From: Flavobacterium sp. Leaf82
Lineage (GTDB): Bacteria; Bacteroidota; Bacteroidia; Flavobacteriales; Flavobacteriaceae
NCBI RefSeq assembly: GCF_001422725.1
Contig: NZ_LMMA01000006.1
Span: 62,001-126,000 of the forward strand
Length of the DNA stretch: 64,000 bases
Direction of reading: 5' to 3'
Below, piece after piece: positions 17,989-26,175 of the stretch (positions are counted from its first letter, which is position 1; every line of letters starts with the position of its first letter). The notes under the pieces were generated by a model, which was not told where the DNA came from, did not search any database, and saw nothing but the letters and a program-made list of their open reading frames with translations. The translations under genes were made by a program, and so were the position numbers.

Positions 17989-18294
17989 TTAAGCAACAAA
18001 TAAAGCGCCTTTATTATAATTGAATAATACCAAATCATAAGGAACCAAAAGTGGCGCTACTTTCTCTGAAGAAGCATTGAATTTTATTCCGTTATGCTTT
18101 CTAAAAAGATAAATCTCTTTTAAACAATTTGATAAACTCTGATGAATTGATGTTGTAAATATTGGCAACTGTTTATCGCCTTGCAACAAATCTATTTGAT
18201 AATTAGAGCTGCTTTTAGACAAATTGTTTCCTATAATTCTTATTGTAAATACTGTAGCTTTTCCGTGTTGTTCACCTTGATATTGTACTACCAT
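17989..18294 (-). CDS. Unknown 101-residue protein
   Basis: A small soluble protein of unknown function. It begins MVVQYQGEQHGKATVFTIRI and seems beta-rich in the first half, followed by a helix around LSNCLKEIYLFRKHNG. No signal peptide, membrane segment or metal motif is visible. It has its own terminator and stands as a single gene, divergent from the DUF1761 gene. The start is an ATG with no competing upstream start. Confidence 0.65.
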   Translation of the reverse strand: MVVQYQGEQHGKATVFTIRIIGNNLSKSSSNYQIDLLQGDKQLPIFTTSIHQSLSNCLKEIYLFRKHNGIKFNASSEKVAPLLVPYDLVLFNYNKGALFVA

Positions 18295-18505
18295 AATTTT
18301 ATTATTAAAAAGGTTAGACTATTTATTTTTTAAATTTGAATATTATGCAAATTGAAGAATTAAAGTTATGAAAAAAAAGTAAATCACTAGAAAATACAGC
18401 TTAAATTATATAATCTTTTTTTTCTGCCCATATTTAAATTTCAGACCTCAAAAAACCATGATGAATTACTGTTTTAAAATAAAGTAAATCTTTATATATT
18501 TTTCT

Positions 18506-18513
18506 TAAATTTG
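18506..18513 (+). promoter_or_regulatory. -7 box candidate for the DUF1761 gene
   Basis: TAAATTTG fits TAnnTTTG, 25 nt before the ATG at 18539. No TTG is seen at the -33 distance. Confidence 0.38.
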
Positions 18514-18538
18514 ATCAACTAATCTAAAACCTAATCAC

Positions 18539-19027
18539 ATGCAAATGAATTTCTTACCCTTTTTTGCTTCAGCATTAATTACTCTTGTTACCGGTTTTAT
18601 CTGGTACAATCCTAAAGTTTTTGGAACGATCTGGATGCGAGAATCCGGATTAACCGAAGAGTCGCTTAAGAACGGAAATATGATTAAAATTTTCGGGTTA
18701 ACTTATATCTTTTCCTTAATGATGACGATGGTTATTTCGGCATTAACAATTCATCAGTCCGGCGCAGTTGGCATGGTTGGCGGACCACCATTAATAGAAA
18801 CTGCAAAACCATCATTTGCCGCTTTTATGGCAGATTACGGAACCGCTTACCGCACTTTTAAACACGGCGCACTTCATGGTTTTATATCAGGTTTATTTTT
18901 CGCTTTTCCAATGTTGGCGATTAATGGCTTGTTTGAAAGAAGATCATGGAAATATATTTTTATAAATGCCGGATATTGGATTTTAACCTTAACGCTTATG
19001 GGCGGAATTATTTGTGCATATGCATAA
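18539..19027 (+). CDS. DUF1761 membrane protein
   Basis: A 162-residue inner-membrane protein of the DUF1761 family, function unknown. It starts with the family hallmark FLPFFASALITLVTGFIWYNPKVFG split over one membrane segment. Further hydrophobic segments lie near 50-70, 110-130 and 140-160. The middle loop carries GGPPLIETAKPSFAAF. It is a single gene with a -7-like motif upstream and a strong terminator 14 bp downstream. ATG CAA ATG offers two starts; the first is given. Confidence 0.82.
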   Translation: MQMNFLPFFASALITLVTGFIWYNPKVFGTIWMRESGLTEESLKNGNMIKIFGLTYIFSLMMTMVISALTIHQSGAVGMVGGPPLIETAKPSFAAFMADYGTAYRTFKHGALHGFISGLFFAFPMLAINGLFERRSWKYIFINAGYWILTLTLMGGIICAYA

Positions 19028-19040
19028 TTATAAAAAACAG

Positions 19041-19075
19041 AAACCCGTTTGACACACAATCTCAAACGGGTTTTT
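19041..19075 (+). terminator. Terminator after the DUF1761 gene
   Basis: AAACCCGTTTGA and TCAAACGGGTTT form perfect 12-bp arms, followed by a T-run. Confidence 0.85.
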
Positions 19076-19140
19076 CTTAATAATAACTTAAAGCAAGTGA
19101 GTTATTATAAATAATACCTAATTTTGAAAAAATTAGCTCT

Positions 19141-19148
19141 TACTTTTG
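19141..19148 (+). promoter_or_regulatory. -7-like motif overlapping a TTG start
   Basis: TACTTTTG fits TAnnTTTG exactly, but it contains the TTG annotated as the start of the next gene. A TTG lies upstream at 19124-19126, spacing 14, which is short. If this is the promoter, translation must start further inside. Confidence 0.3.
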
Positions 19149-20291
19149 AATACAACTTATTCTTTCCAGATTTACAACAGCACGTCATTATTGCCTTTAG
19201 AATGGAATTCGCTGGCTGTAGATAATATTTTTTTGACCAGAGAATATCTCGAGGTACTCGAAAACTCTTGTCCGGTAAATATGATTTGTCATTTTATTGG
19301 AATTTTTAACGAAGAGAAACTTGTTGGGATTGTCATAACTCAATTTTTATTTGCAGAAAAACTGGAATCTTTTGGAGAACGCGATCAGTGTTTAAAAACT
19401 TCTGTGCGTAATTTTGCTTTCAAAAATTTTGCTTCGCATGTATTATTCGTCGGCAACAATATGCTTACCGGACAAAATGCGTTTGCTTTTGATAAGAATA
19501 TTAAGCAGACTAAAGCTTTTAAAACACTTCATAAAGCAATTAATCAGCTCAAGAAAGACTTGAAAGCAGCCGGAAAAAAAGTTCATATTACGAGTATAAA
19601 AGATTTTACGGCAACAGAAATAGAACCGCTTCAAGCTGAATTCAAAAACAATTATACGTTTTCGACCCAACCCAATATGATTTTTGAAATCAATAAAAAT
19701 TGGCAATCAGAACAAGATTACATTGATGCTTTATCAAAAAAATACAGAGATCAATATAAACGGGCAAGAAAAAAAGCAGACGGAATTCGGAAACAAAAAA
19801 TGTCTCTAGCAGATATTAAAAAGTATGAAGATGTTATTTATGATTTGTATTTTCATGTGGCTAAAAATGCTCCTTTCAATACTTTTTTCTTAGCCCGAAA
19901 TCACTTTAGCTTTTTTAAAGAAATAATGAAAGATGATTTCTTATTTTATGGCTATTTCTTAGACGAAAAGCTAATAGGTTTCAATACATTGATTAAAAAC
20001 GGTACTGTCATGGATACTTACTTTTTGGGATATGATGAAACCATTCAACGTGAAAAAATGCTGTATCTAAACATGTTATACGATATGATTGCGTATTCTA
20101 TCAATCAGGGTTTCTCTGACATTGTTTTTGCCCGAACTGCGCTTGAAATTAAAAGTTCAGTAGGTGCAAAACCTCTAAAAATGTACGGATTAATAACGCA
20201 CAGTAACGCTCTTATTAATCATAACATTGCCAAATTATTTAATTATCTCGAACCTAAAACAGATTGGCAGGAACGAAATCCTTTTAAATAA
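19146..20291 (+). CDS. GNAT-superfamily (FemAB/peptidoglycan-type) acyltransferase-like protein
   Basis: A 381-residue cytoplasmic protein with the fold of the GNAT/FemAB group. The N-terminal half holds FLTREYLEVLEN. A basic helix (KKYRDQYKRARKKADG, about 198-213) comes before a C-terminal acyltransferase-like part (FYGYFLDEKLIGFNTLI; about 275-360). The substrate is unknown. The only start before the conserved N-terminus is TTG at 19146, since a TAG lies in frame at 19134, so the 5' end is less certain. It is convergent with the lipid kinase gene across a 163-bp hairpin gap. Confidence 0.65.
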   Translation: MNTTYSFQIYNSTSLLPLEWNSLAVDNIFLTREYLEVLENSCPVNMICHFIGIFNEEKLVGIVITQFLFAEKLESFGERDQCLKTSVRNFAFKNFASHVLFVGNNMLTGQNAFAFDKNIKQTKAFKTLHKAINQLKKDLKAAGKKVHITSIKDFTATEIEPLQAEFKNNYTFSTQPNMIFEINKNWQSEQDYIDALSKKYRDQYKRARKKADGIRKQKMSLADIKKYEDVIYDLYFHVAKNAPFNTFFLARNHFSFFKEIMKDDFLFYGYFLDEKLIGFNTLIKNGTVMDTYFLGYDETIQREKMLYLNMLYDMIAYSINQGFSDIVFARTALEIKSSVGAKPLKMYGLITHSNALINHNIAKLFNYLEPKTDWQERNPFK

Positions 20292-20454
20292 ATCAATATC
20301 TCTATAAATATTAAGCCCTTCCAGGGCTTTATTTATTTGTCTTCTTCCATAAATATGCAATAAATAACTCCGTTAGGAGTGTAATATTTATAGAAAACAA
20401 TATGTTTGGGATTTCCAGCCCCATCGGGGCGACATATTAAATTAAACCACAAAA
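20292..20454. repeat. Gap with three short palindromes
   Basis: AAGCCCTTCCAGGGCTTT (about 20313-20330), ACTCCGTTAGGAGT (about 20368-20381) and GCCCCATCGGGGC (about 20419-20431) are regularly spaced between two convergent genes. All share a CC-loop-GG form. They may jointly act as a bidirectional terminator and belong to the same class as those at 17605-17795. Confidence 0.5.
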
Positions 20455-21327
20455 CTACGGAATCGCAATTTTCATCTGTTTATGTAAAATATGAATTTCT
20501 AACGAAGTTTGGGCACCGCAATATTCTCCATCAATTTGAAAATTAACCGGATAATTTGTTTTTATAGTAGCTTTGTCTGTCGATATAATTACAATATCGT
20601 CTGAATCTATAGGCATATTTCCTGTAATGATTTTTCCCAGCAATAATAAATCGAGACTTTTTAAGATCACCAATTCAAATTTACCATCATTCATTGAACC
20701 ATTCGGGTTGATGGTTACACCAGTTCCGTATTTCTGAGAATTAGCAATTACGATCATTCTTGCCGTATGTTCGACTGTAGTGCCCTTATTTGTAGAAATT
20801 GTAGCTACAAAAGGATCATTAGAATCTACCAGTGTATTGTAGGCTTGCAAAGCATAACCCCAAAATCCTCTTAAATTACTTTCTTCATAATTCTTAACCA
20901 GATCAGCATTGAGACCAATATCGCTTAAATGAATGCTTTTTTTGCCGTTGATACAAATCATATCCATTTCGATATAACGGCTCAAAAAAGCTATTTTGAG
21001 GTTTTCTTCGATAGTTGTAGGCAAATTGAGATCTACAGATAAACCATTTGCTGAACCAGCAGGCAAAATGCCAATAATGACATCAAAATTTTCCATTGCT
21101 TCGGCAACCATTTTTATGGTTCCGTCTCCGCCCGCAACAATAATTCGTTCCGGCTGATATTGATTATATAGTGATTGTATTTCTTTTTGATCACTTTTTC
21201 CTGTAGTTTCATAAACTTCCAGATCAAAATTATTTGTGGTTGCAAACTCCTGAACAGCTTCGATTAAACTCGTTTTATCAAGGTCTCCGGAAATGGGGTT
21301 TACAACAAATATGATATTCTTTTTCAA
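20455..21327 (-). CDS. Diacylglycerol kinase-family lipid kinase (YegS/DgkB type)
   Basis: A 290-residue cytoplasmic or membrane-associated kinase that phosphorylates diacylglycerol or related lipids. The catalytic domain shows VNPISG near 9, the nucleotide-binding AGGDGTIKMVAEAM near 64 and GILPAGSANGLSVDL near 90, all family hallmarks. I start at TTG 21327 (KKNIIFVVNPISG), because the longer frame from 21390 adds a non-conserved 21-residue leader and runs to within 3 nt of the divergent ATG. The divergent neighbour is a predicted phosphatidate phosphatase, so the pair could interconvert the same two lipids. Confidence 0.87.
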   Translation of the reverse strand: MKKNIIFVVNPISGDLDKTSLIEAVQEFATTNNFDLEVYETTGKSDQKEIQSLYNQYQPERIIVAGGDGTIKMVAEAMENFDVIIGILPAGSANGLSVDLNLPTTIEENLKIAFLSRYIEMDMICINGKKSIHLSDIGLNADLVKNYEESNLRGFWGYALQAYNTLVDSNDPFVATISTNKGTTVEHTARMIVIANSQKYGTGVTINPNGSMNDGKFELVILKSLDLLLLGKIITGNMPIDSDDIVIISTDKATIKTNYPVNFQIDGEYCGAQTSLEIHILHKQMKIAIP

Positions 21328-21393
21328 AATTTTATTTTTAAAGTCAATTAAAATAATTAATTTACAGCATCCATCTATAAATATACGCAATTA

Positions 21394-22353
21394 ATGAAAC
21401 CAATTTTACAATTATATCGAGGTTATGCCAATGAACAGGAATTAATTGTAATGGGGCATGTTTTTAAAAGAACGTATGACTATGATTTTCAGAAGAAAAA
21501 TTTAAAAAATGCACGTTCCATTATTAATCAGTTCAGAATAAAAACGCTCGAGAATTTTGATATTTATTTAAAATGCGGCAATCAGGAAATTCACACTAAA
21601 ACACTCGATGATGGATATTTTAAGTTCTGTATTCCTCTTGAAACAGAAACTAATTTTGGATGGATGGAATACGAAGTAAGTATTAGATATGAAAATGAAA
21701 CCATAACCGAAAAAGGCAGTTTTATAAGACCTCATAAAGGAAAACTAGGAATTATATCTGATATTGATGACACTTTTTTGATTTCGCATACTCAGAATTT
21801 CTTCAAAAAAATCTACATTCTGCTGTTTAAAAATGTAAATGACCGCAAAGTTTTCACAGATGTCGTACCTCATTATCAAGCCTTAAGCTCTGCAGGAAGA
21901 AACAATAAGGAAGAAGAAAATGCTTTTTTTTACGTTTCAAGCAGTGAGTGGAATTTGTATCGGTTTATTGTAAAGTTTACTAAAATACACAACCTGCCAA
22001 GAGCTGTAATTTTATTGAAAGATATAAAAAGAGGTATCACAGATTTCTTCATGAGCGGACGCGGAAATCACGATCACAAATTTGATAAAATAAAACACGT
22101 TTTAGAATTTTATCCAAATCTTAAATATGTTTTATTAGGAGATGATTCGCAACACGATCCAGTTTTATACGAGCGAATCTGCAAAATATTTCCTGTTACC
22201 GTAAAAGCTGTCTACATCAGGCAAACCGGTAAACACCAAAAAGAAGCCACTAAAAAAATCATGAAAAACTTAGAAGCGTTGGAAGTTTCAGTTTGTTATT
22301 ACAAAAATAGCAGCGAAGCGATTATGCATTCTAAAAGTATTGGGATTATTTAA
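21394..22353 (+). CDS. App1-type phosphatidate phosphatase (DUF2183)
   Basis: A 319-residue protein with the DUF2183 catalytic region of yeast App1, a HAD-like, magnesium-dependent phosphatidate phosphatase. The key motif GIISDIDDTFLISHT (DxDxT) is near 120-134. FYVSSSEWNLY near 190 and LLGDDSQHDPVLY near 247 supply the later HAD motifs. The N-terminal 100 residues form a beta-rich domain (GHVFKR; DDGYFKF). No signal peptide is seen. Its divergent neighbour is a diacylglycerol kinase, which suggests a phospholipid-turnover pair. Only 66 bp separate the two starts. Confidence 0.85.
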   Translation: MKPILQLYRGYANEQELIVMGHVFKRTYDYDFQKKNLKNARSIINQFRIKTLENFDIYLKCGNQEIHTKTLDDGYFKFCIPLETETNFGWMEYEVSIRYENETITEKGSFIRPHKGKLGIISDIDDTFLISHTQNFFKKIYILLFKNVNDRKVFTDVVPHYQALSSAGRNNKEEENAFFYVSSSEWNLYRFIVKFTKIHNLPRAVILLKDIKRGITDFFMSGRGNHDHKFDKIKHVLEFYPNLKYVLLGDDSQHDPVLYERICKIFPVTVKAVYIRQTGKHQKEATKKIMKNLEALEVSVCYYKNSSEAIMHSKSIGII

Positions 22354-22465
22354 GGTTTGTGTATGTTGGCACACGGATGATGCGGATTTTAACTGGTTTT
22401 TGCGGATTTTTTTATCACCTACAAGATTTGATTAACAGCGAATAAGGTTAGTAAATCACTATCTC

Positions 22466-22573
22466 TTTGTCATCTCGACCGAAGGGAGAGATCACACATG
22501 AAACTCCATAAAGATTAGCGATTTTGCATGTGGCATTTCTACTGTGACCTCTCCCTTCGGTCGAGATGACAAA
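22466..22573. repeat. Large inverted repeat with TCGACCGAAGGGAGAG arms
   Basis: The left arm (22466-22496, starting TTTGTCATCTCGACCGAAGG) is matched by the right arm (22543-22573, ending CTTCGGTCGAGATGACAAA), about 30 bp each with one or two mismatches. The loop itself holds a CACATG/CATGTG pair. The elements at 48622-48915 have a similar GTC...CGAAGGG...GAC design, so this looks like a mobile-like dispersed palindrome. Confidence 0.7.
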
Positions 22574-22600
22574 CCTTATGTAAACTTGAAACCTGAAACA

Positions 22601-22642
22601 AAAAAAAACCATTGTCAAAATTTAAAACTTTGACAATGGTTT
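22601..22642 (-). terminator. Terminator after the ABC-F gene
   Basis: AAACCATTGTCAAA and TTTGACAATGGTTT make perfect 14-bp arms. The A-run at 22599-22608 gives the U-tract on the minus strand. Confidence 0.85.
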
Positions 22643-22673
22643 ATGTAAACTGTGACTGAAACTAAAAACTATA

Positions 22674-24587
22674 CTAAGCAGTAAAATTATCAATCTCTTC
22701 CTGAACAATTTCCCAGTCAAGAAGCAATTGGTCTAAATCACTTTTCTTTTTGTTATAAGCTGTAAAAAAAGAAGCATCCTCGATATGTTTATCATAATTA
22801 GAAGCCAGCAACTTATCGTCGTGCTGAATATCTCTTTCTAATTGTTTGATCTGACTTTCAACTTTGCTTAATTTATTTTGTAGTGCCTTACCTTTTTTCT
22901 GATCTTCGTATGACGTTTTGTTGCTTTCTTTTGGAGCAGCAGCTTTAGCAACATCTTTTTTCTCGACTTCACGCATATTCTCAAGATTGCGTTGTTCTAA
23001 GAAATAATTGATGTCTCCCAAATATTCTTTGATCTGTTGATCTTTGAATTCGTAAACAATATTCGACATTCCTTGCAAGAAATCCCTATCGTGAGAAACC
23101 AATAATAAAGTTCCTCCAAATTTTTGAAGTGCAGCTTTTAGAACGTTTTTAGATTTAATATCTAAGTGATTCGTAGGCTCATCCATCAACAAAACATTGA
23201 TTGGCTGCAATAGTAATTTACAAAGTGCCAAACGGTTACGTTCACCTCCTGAAAGTACTTTTACTTTTTTCTCTACATCGTCTCCGCGGAATAAAAATGA
23301 TCCCAACATATCACGAACTTTAGATCGGTTCGTATCCATTGCGGCATCTTCCATAGTTTGAAGAAGTGTAATTTCGCCATCAAGATATTCTGCCTGATTT
23401 TGTGCAAAATAACCTAATTGTACATTGTGTCCCAGTTTGATGCTTCCTTCATATTCGAATTCATCAACAATTGCTTTGATAAAAGTCGATTTCCCCTGAC
23501 CATTTTGTCCCACAAAAGCAATTTTACTTCCGCGTTCTACTAATAAACTAATGTCTTTTAGAATGGTTTTATCACCGTATGATTTAGTAACATTTTCGGC
23601 TTCAACTACTACTCTTCCCGGTTCTTTTGAAACTGGAAAAGAAATATTCATAACTGAATTGTCGTCTTCGTCAACCTCAATACGTTCTACTTTATCTAAT
23701 TTTTTAATCAAAGATTGCGCCATCGAAGCTTTTGAAGCTTTTGCACGGAATTTCTCGATTAGTTTTTCTGTTTCTTCAATTTTCTTCGCTTGATTCTTTT
23801 GCGTCGCCAATTGCTTTTCACGAATTTCATGACGCAATTCTAAATATTGAGAATAAGGCTTGTTGAAATCATACGCTTTTCCTAATGAAATTTCGATCGT
23901 ACGATTCGTAACATTATCAAGGAACATTTTATCGTGCGAAACAATTACAACAACTCCGGGATAACTGCGCAGGAAACTTTCTAACCAAATAATACTCTCG
24001 ATATCCAGGTGATTCGTAGGCTCATCCAGAAGCAATACATCATTTGATTGTAATAATAGTTTTGCTAACTCGATACGCATTCTCCAACCTCCTGAAAATG
24101 TTTCGGTTTGATTGTTAAAAACTTCTCTTTTGAAACCTAATCCTAAAAGAATTTTCTCAGTATCACCTACATAATTGTAACCTCCTAAAAGGTCAAAACG
24201 ATGTGTATAATCAGATAAGTCTTCAATAATCTGGCTGTATTCTTCACTTTCATAATCAGTTCTGGTAACTAATTGATGATTGATTTCTTCTAATTTTTTC
24301 TCTACAACTTTAATCTCAGTAAAAGCTTCATAAGCTTCTTCTAATACCGTTCTTCCGCGTTCAAAATCAATATCCTGGCGTAAAAACCCCATTCGGATAT
24401 CTTTTTCTTGAGATATAACTCCGGAATCAGGAGCAAAATCTCTTGCAAGCATTTTAAGCATTGTAGATTTTCCAGCACCGTTTTTCCCGACAAGTCCAAC
24501 CCGGTCTCCGGCACCTAAACGAAAAGTTACCTCTTCGAATAAATAAGTACCACCAAAAGAAACCGATAAATTGTGTATATTAAGCAT
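22674..24587 (-). CDS. ABC-F family ATPase (Uup/YfmR-like)
   Basis: A 637-residue soluble twin-ATPase of the ABC-F family, which acts on ribosomes rather than in transport. The first cassette has Walker A GKNGAGKSTMLK (about 36), signature FSGGWRMRIEL and Walker B LLLDEPTNHLDIES. The second has GQNGQGKSTFIK (about 358), LSGGERNRLAL and VLLMDEPTNHLDIKS. Between them lies the charged linker EKQLATQKNQAKKIEETEKL. The C-terminal coiled coil (about 560-635) marks the Uup/ABC-F CTD group. Resistance-type and housekeeping members cannot be separated from sequence; the genomic position suggests housekeeping. Confidence 0.93.
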   Translation of the reverse strand: MLNIHNLSVSFGGTYLFEEVTFRLGAGDRVGLVGKNGAGKSTMLKMLARDFAPDSGVISQEKDIRMGFLRQDIDFERGRTVLEEAYEAFTEIKVVEKKLEEINHQLVTRTDYESEEYSQIIEDLSDYTHRFDLLGGYNYVGDTEKILLGLGFKREVFNNQTETFSGGWRMRIELAKLLLQSNDVLLLDEPTNHLDIESIIWLESFLRSYPGVVVIVSHDKMFLDNVTNRTIEISLGKAYDFNKPYSQYLELRHEIREKQLATQKNQAKKIEETEKLIEKFRAKASKASMAQSLIKKLDKVERIEVDEDDNSVMNISFPVSKEPGRVVVEAENVTKSYGDKTILKDISLLVERGSKIAFVGQNGQGKSTFIKAIVDEFEYEGSIKLGHNVQLGYFAQNQAEYLDGEITLLQTMEDAAMDTNRSKVRDMLGSFLFRGDDVEKKVKVLSGGERNRLALCKLLLQPINVLLMDEPTNHLDIKSKNVLKAALQKFGGTLLLVSHDRDFLQGMSNIVYEFKDQQIKEYLGDINYFLEQRNLENMREVEKKDVAKAAAPKESNKTSYEDQKKGKALQNKLSKVESQIKQLERDIQHDDKLLASNYDKHIEDASFFTAYNKKKSDLDQLLLDWEIVQEEIDNFTA

Positions 24588-24662
24588 GTAATGTTATTTT
24601 ATAACTAATTGATTGTGTAAATTTACACTCCCAATTTAATGGGGTAATTTAATTTTTTGCAA

Positions 24663-25046
24663 ATGTTAAAAAAAGGATCGAAACTAAATAGTATTTTAAC
24701 AGGAAGTTGTCCAAAATGCCAAAAAGAAAGTATGTATTCAGACAAAAACCCGCTTCATTTGACTAAAGTTCTAAAAATGAACGACAATTGCAGTCATTGC
24801 GGATTAAAATATCAAATCGAACCTTCGTTTTTTTATGGAGCAATGTACGTGAGTTACGGTCTAAATGTAGCTGTAGGAATTGCAGCTTTTATTGTATCAT
24901 TTGTCTTTTTTAAAACCACAATTGAAGAATCTTTTATCGCAATTGTTATTTCCCTAATTGTATTATTTCCTTTTGTTTTGAGACTTTCAAGAAACTTATA
25001 TATTAATATGTTTGTATCGTATGATCCTAAGGCCGGTCAGAAATAA
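24663..25046 (+). CDS. DUF983 membrane protein
   Basis: 127 residues from the ATG at 24663 (an upstream TTG at 24657 adds two residues). It begins with a zinc-ribbon-like pair of motifs, CPKCQKESMY (about 15) and CSHCGLKY (about 43), then two membrane helices (about 65-85 and 90-110). This is the layout of DUF983, whose function is unknown. It is divergent from the ABC-F gene, and its last 20 bp overlap tail-to-tail with the FAD oxidoreductase gene. Confidence 0.85.
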   Translation: MLKKGSKLNSILTGSCPKCQKESMYSDKNPLHLTKVLKMNDNCSHCGLKYQIEPSFFYGAMYVSYGLNVAVGIAAFIVSFVFFKTTIEESFIAIVISLIVLFPFVLRLSRNLYINMFVSYDPKAGQK

Positions 25047-26100
25047 GAGTTTTTAAATATCTTTTATGAAATCGCTGAATATCAATTTCACGATCCAGAG
25101 GGATTTCATTTTCAATTTTATCAAATAAAGCTTGTGCCATCGCAGGTCCTAGCATTACGCCACGTGTTCCTAAACCATTAAGAATGTGAATCGATTTGCG
25201 TTCGTGATGCGTACCAATTAAAGGTCTTCTGTCTTTAACCGTTGGACGAACGCCGCCAAAGTGCTTTACAATTTCAAAATCGCAGGTAATAATTTCTTTT
25301 ATTCGGTCTATTAATTCCTGTTTTCCTTCTTCAGTAGGCAAATCGGTTTTATCCTGCCAGTTGTATGTAGCGCCAACTTTAAATAAATCATTTCCCATTG
25401 GTAATATAAATACGCTTGTATTTACAATAACATCCAGATTTAAATCAGGTGCTTTTATTATAAACAATTCACCTTTTGTACCATCTAATGGTAAATAATT
25501 AAAAAAAGGATTTCGGTGCATCCCAAAACCTTCGGCAAAAATAATATGACGTGCCTGAATATTTTTATATTGTATTCCGTAATCGAAAAACTCAACATAA
25601 ATACTATCAAAAAACTCTTCTAACAATAAATTATTCTTTTGCAAATACTCTTTATAAGTATCTAACAATAATGCTGTATTTACATATCCTGTTGATAAAA
25701 CTTCTCCATAATCGTAAGGAGAATCAATACTGTTGTATTTTTTTGTGATTAGTTTCGTAGATAAAAATGGAGCCAGGTTTTTTTTGTCTGAAGCGGCAAA
25801 CCAATTATTCTGTTCTTCGATAGAGAAAAACTTTCTTAAAATTGGCATTTGAAAATTGAATCTCGTTTGCAATTTTTCTTCAATCTGTTTGTAAAACTCA
25901 TTCATTAAAATCAATTGTTCCTGTGCATTCCAAACTTCGCTAAAGCGTTTCAGAATAACAGGATTGTATAAACCTCCCGCAACTCTTGATGAATTTTGAG
26001 ATTCATTATCAATTACTAAAAAAGTTTTATTGTTTTTAATAGCAACTTCTGCAAAAGAAATTCCAGCCAATCCGGATCCAACGATTAAATAATCTAACAT
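25027..26100 (-). CDS. FAD-dependent oxidoreductase, DAO/ThiO-like
   Basis: 357 residues from the ATG at 26100. The longer open frame to 26175 crosses the gldO terminator and is not used. The N-terminal dinucleotide fold YLIVGSGLAGISFAE (GxGxxG) binds FAD. RVAGGLYNPVILKRF, LPLDGTKGELF and the C-terminal HILNGLGTRGVMLGP match the D-amino-acid/glycine oxidase group (DAO). It probably oxidises a small amine substrate, which cannot be named. Its 3' end overlaps the convergent DUF983 gene by 20 bp. Confidence 0.85.
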   Translation of the reverse strand: MLDYLIVGSGLAGISFAEVAIKNNKTFLVIDNESQNSSRVAGGLYNPVILKRFSEVWNAQEQLILMNEFYKQIEEKLQTRFNFQMPILRKFFSIEEQNNWFAASDKKNLAPFLSTKLITKKYNSIDSPYDYGEVLSTGYVNTALLLDTYKEYLQKNNLLLEEFFDSIYVEFFDYGIQYKNIQARHIIFAEGFGMHRNPFFNYLPLDGTKGELFIIKAPDLNLDVIVNTSVFILPMGNDLFKVGATYNWQDKTDLPTEEGKQELIDRIKEIITCDFEIVKHFGGVRPTVKDRRPLIGTHHERKSIHILNGLGTRGVMLGPAMAQALFDKIENEIPLDREIDIQRFHKRYLKTLISDRP

Positions 26101-26118
26101 ATAAAAAAGGTAATGTAT

Positions 26119-26154
26119 AAAAAAACTCTTATTACAAAGGTAGCAAGAGTTTTT
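26119..26154 (-). terminator. Terminator after gldO
   Basis: AAAAACTCTT and AAGAGTTTTT pair around a 14-nt loop, 22 bp past the gldO stop. The arm sequence is shared with the terminator after gldN, so the gene duplication included it. Confidence 0.7.
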
Positions 26155-26175
26155 GTTATAATGTAATTTAGACAC

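Larger units (their letters stand above)
22354..22673. repeat. Gap with dispersed repeats, a large inverted repeat and a terminator
   Basis: The 320-bp gap holds no gene. In order it contains CACACGGATGATGCGGATTT words (22369-22411), the 108-bp inverted repeat at 22466-22573, an ACTTGAAACCTGAAACA word (22583-22600) and the ABC-F terminator. Confidence 0.55.

Noticed and set aside
25027..26175. Longer start for the FAD oxidoreductase (25 extra residues)
   Set aside because: The extension runs through the gldO terminator and adds no conserved sequence before the GxGxxG motif.
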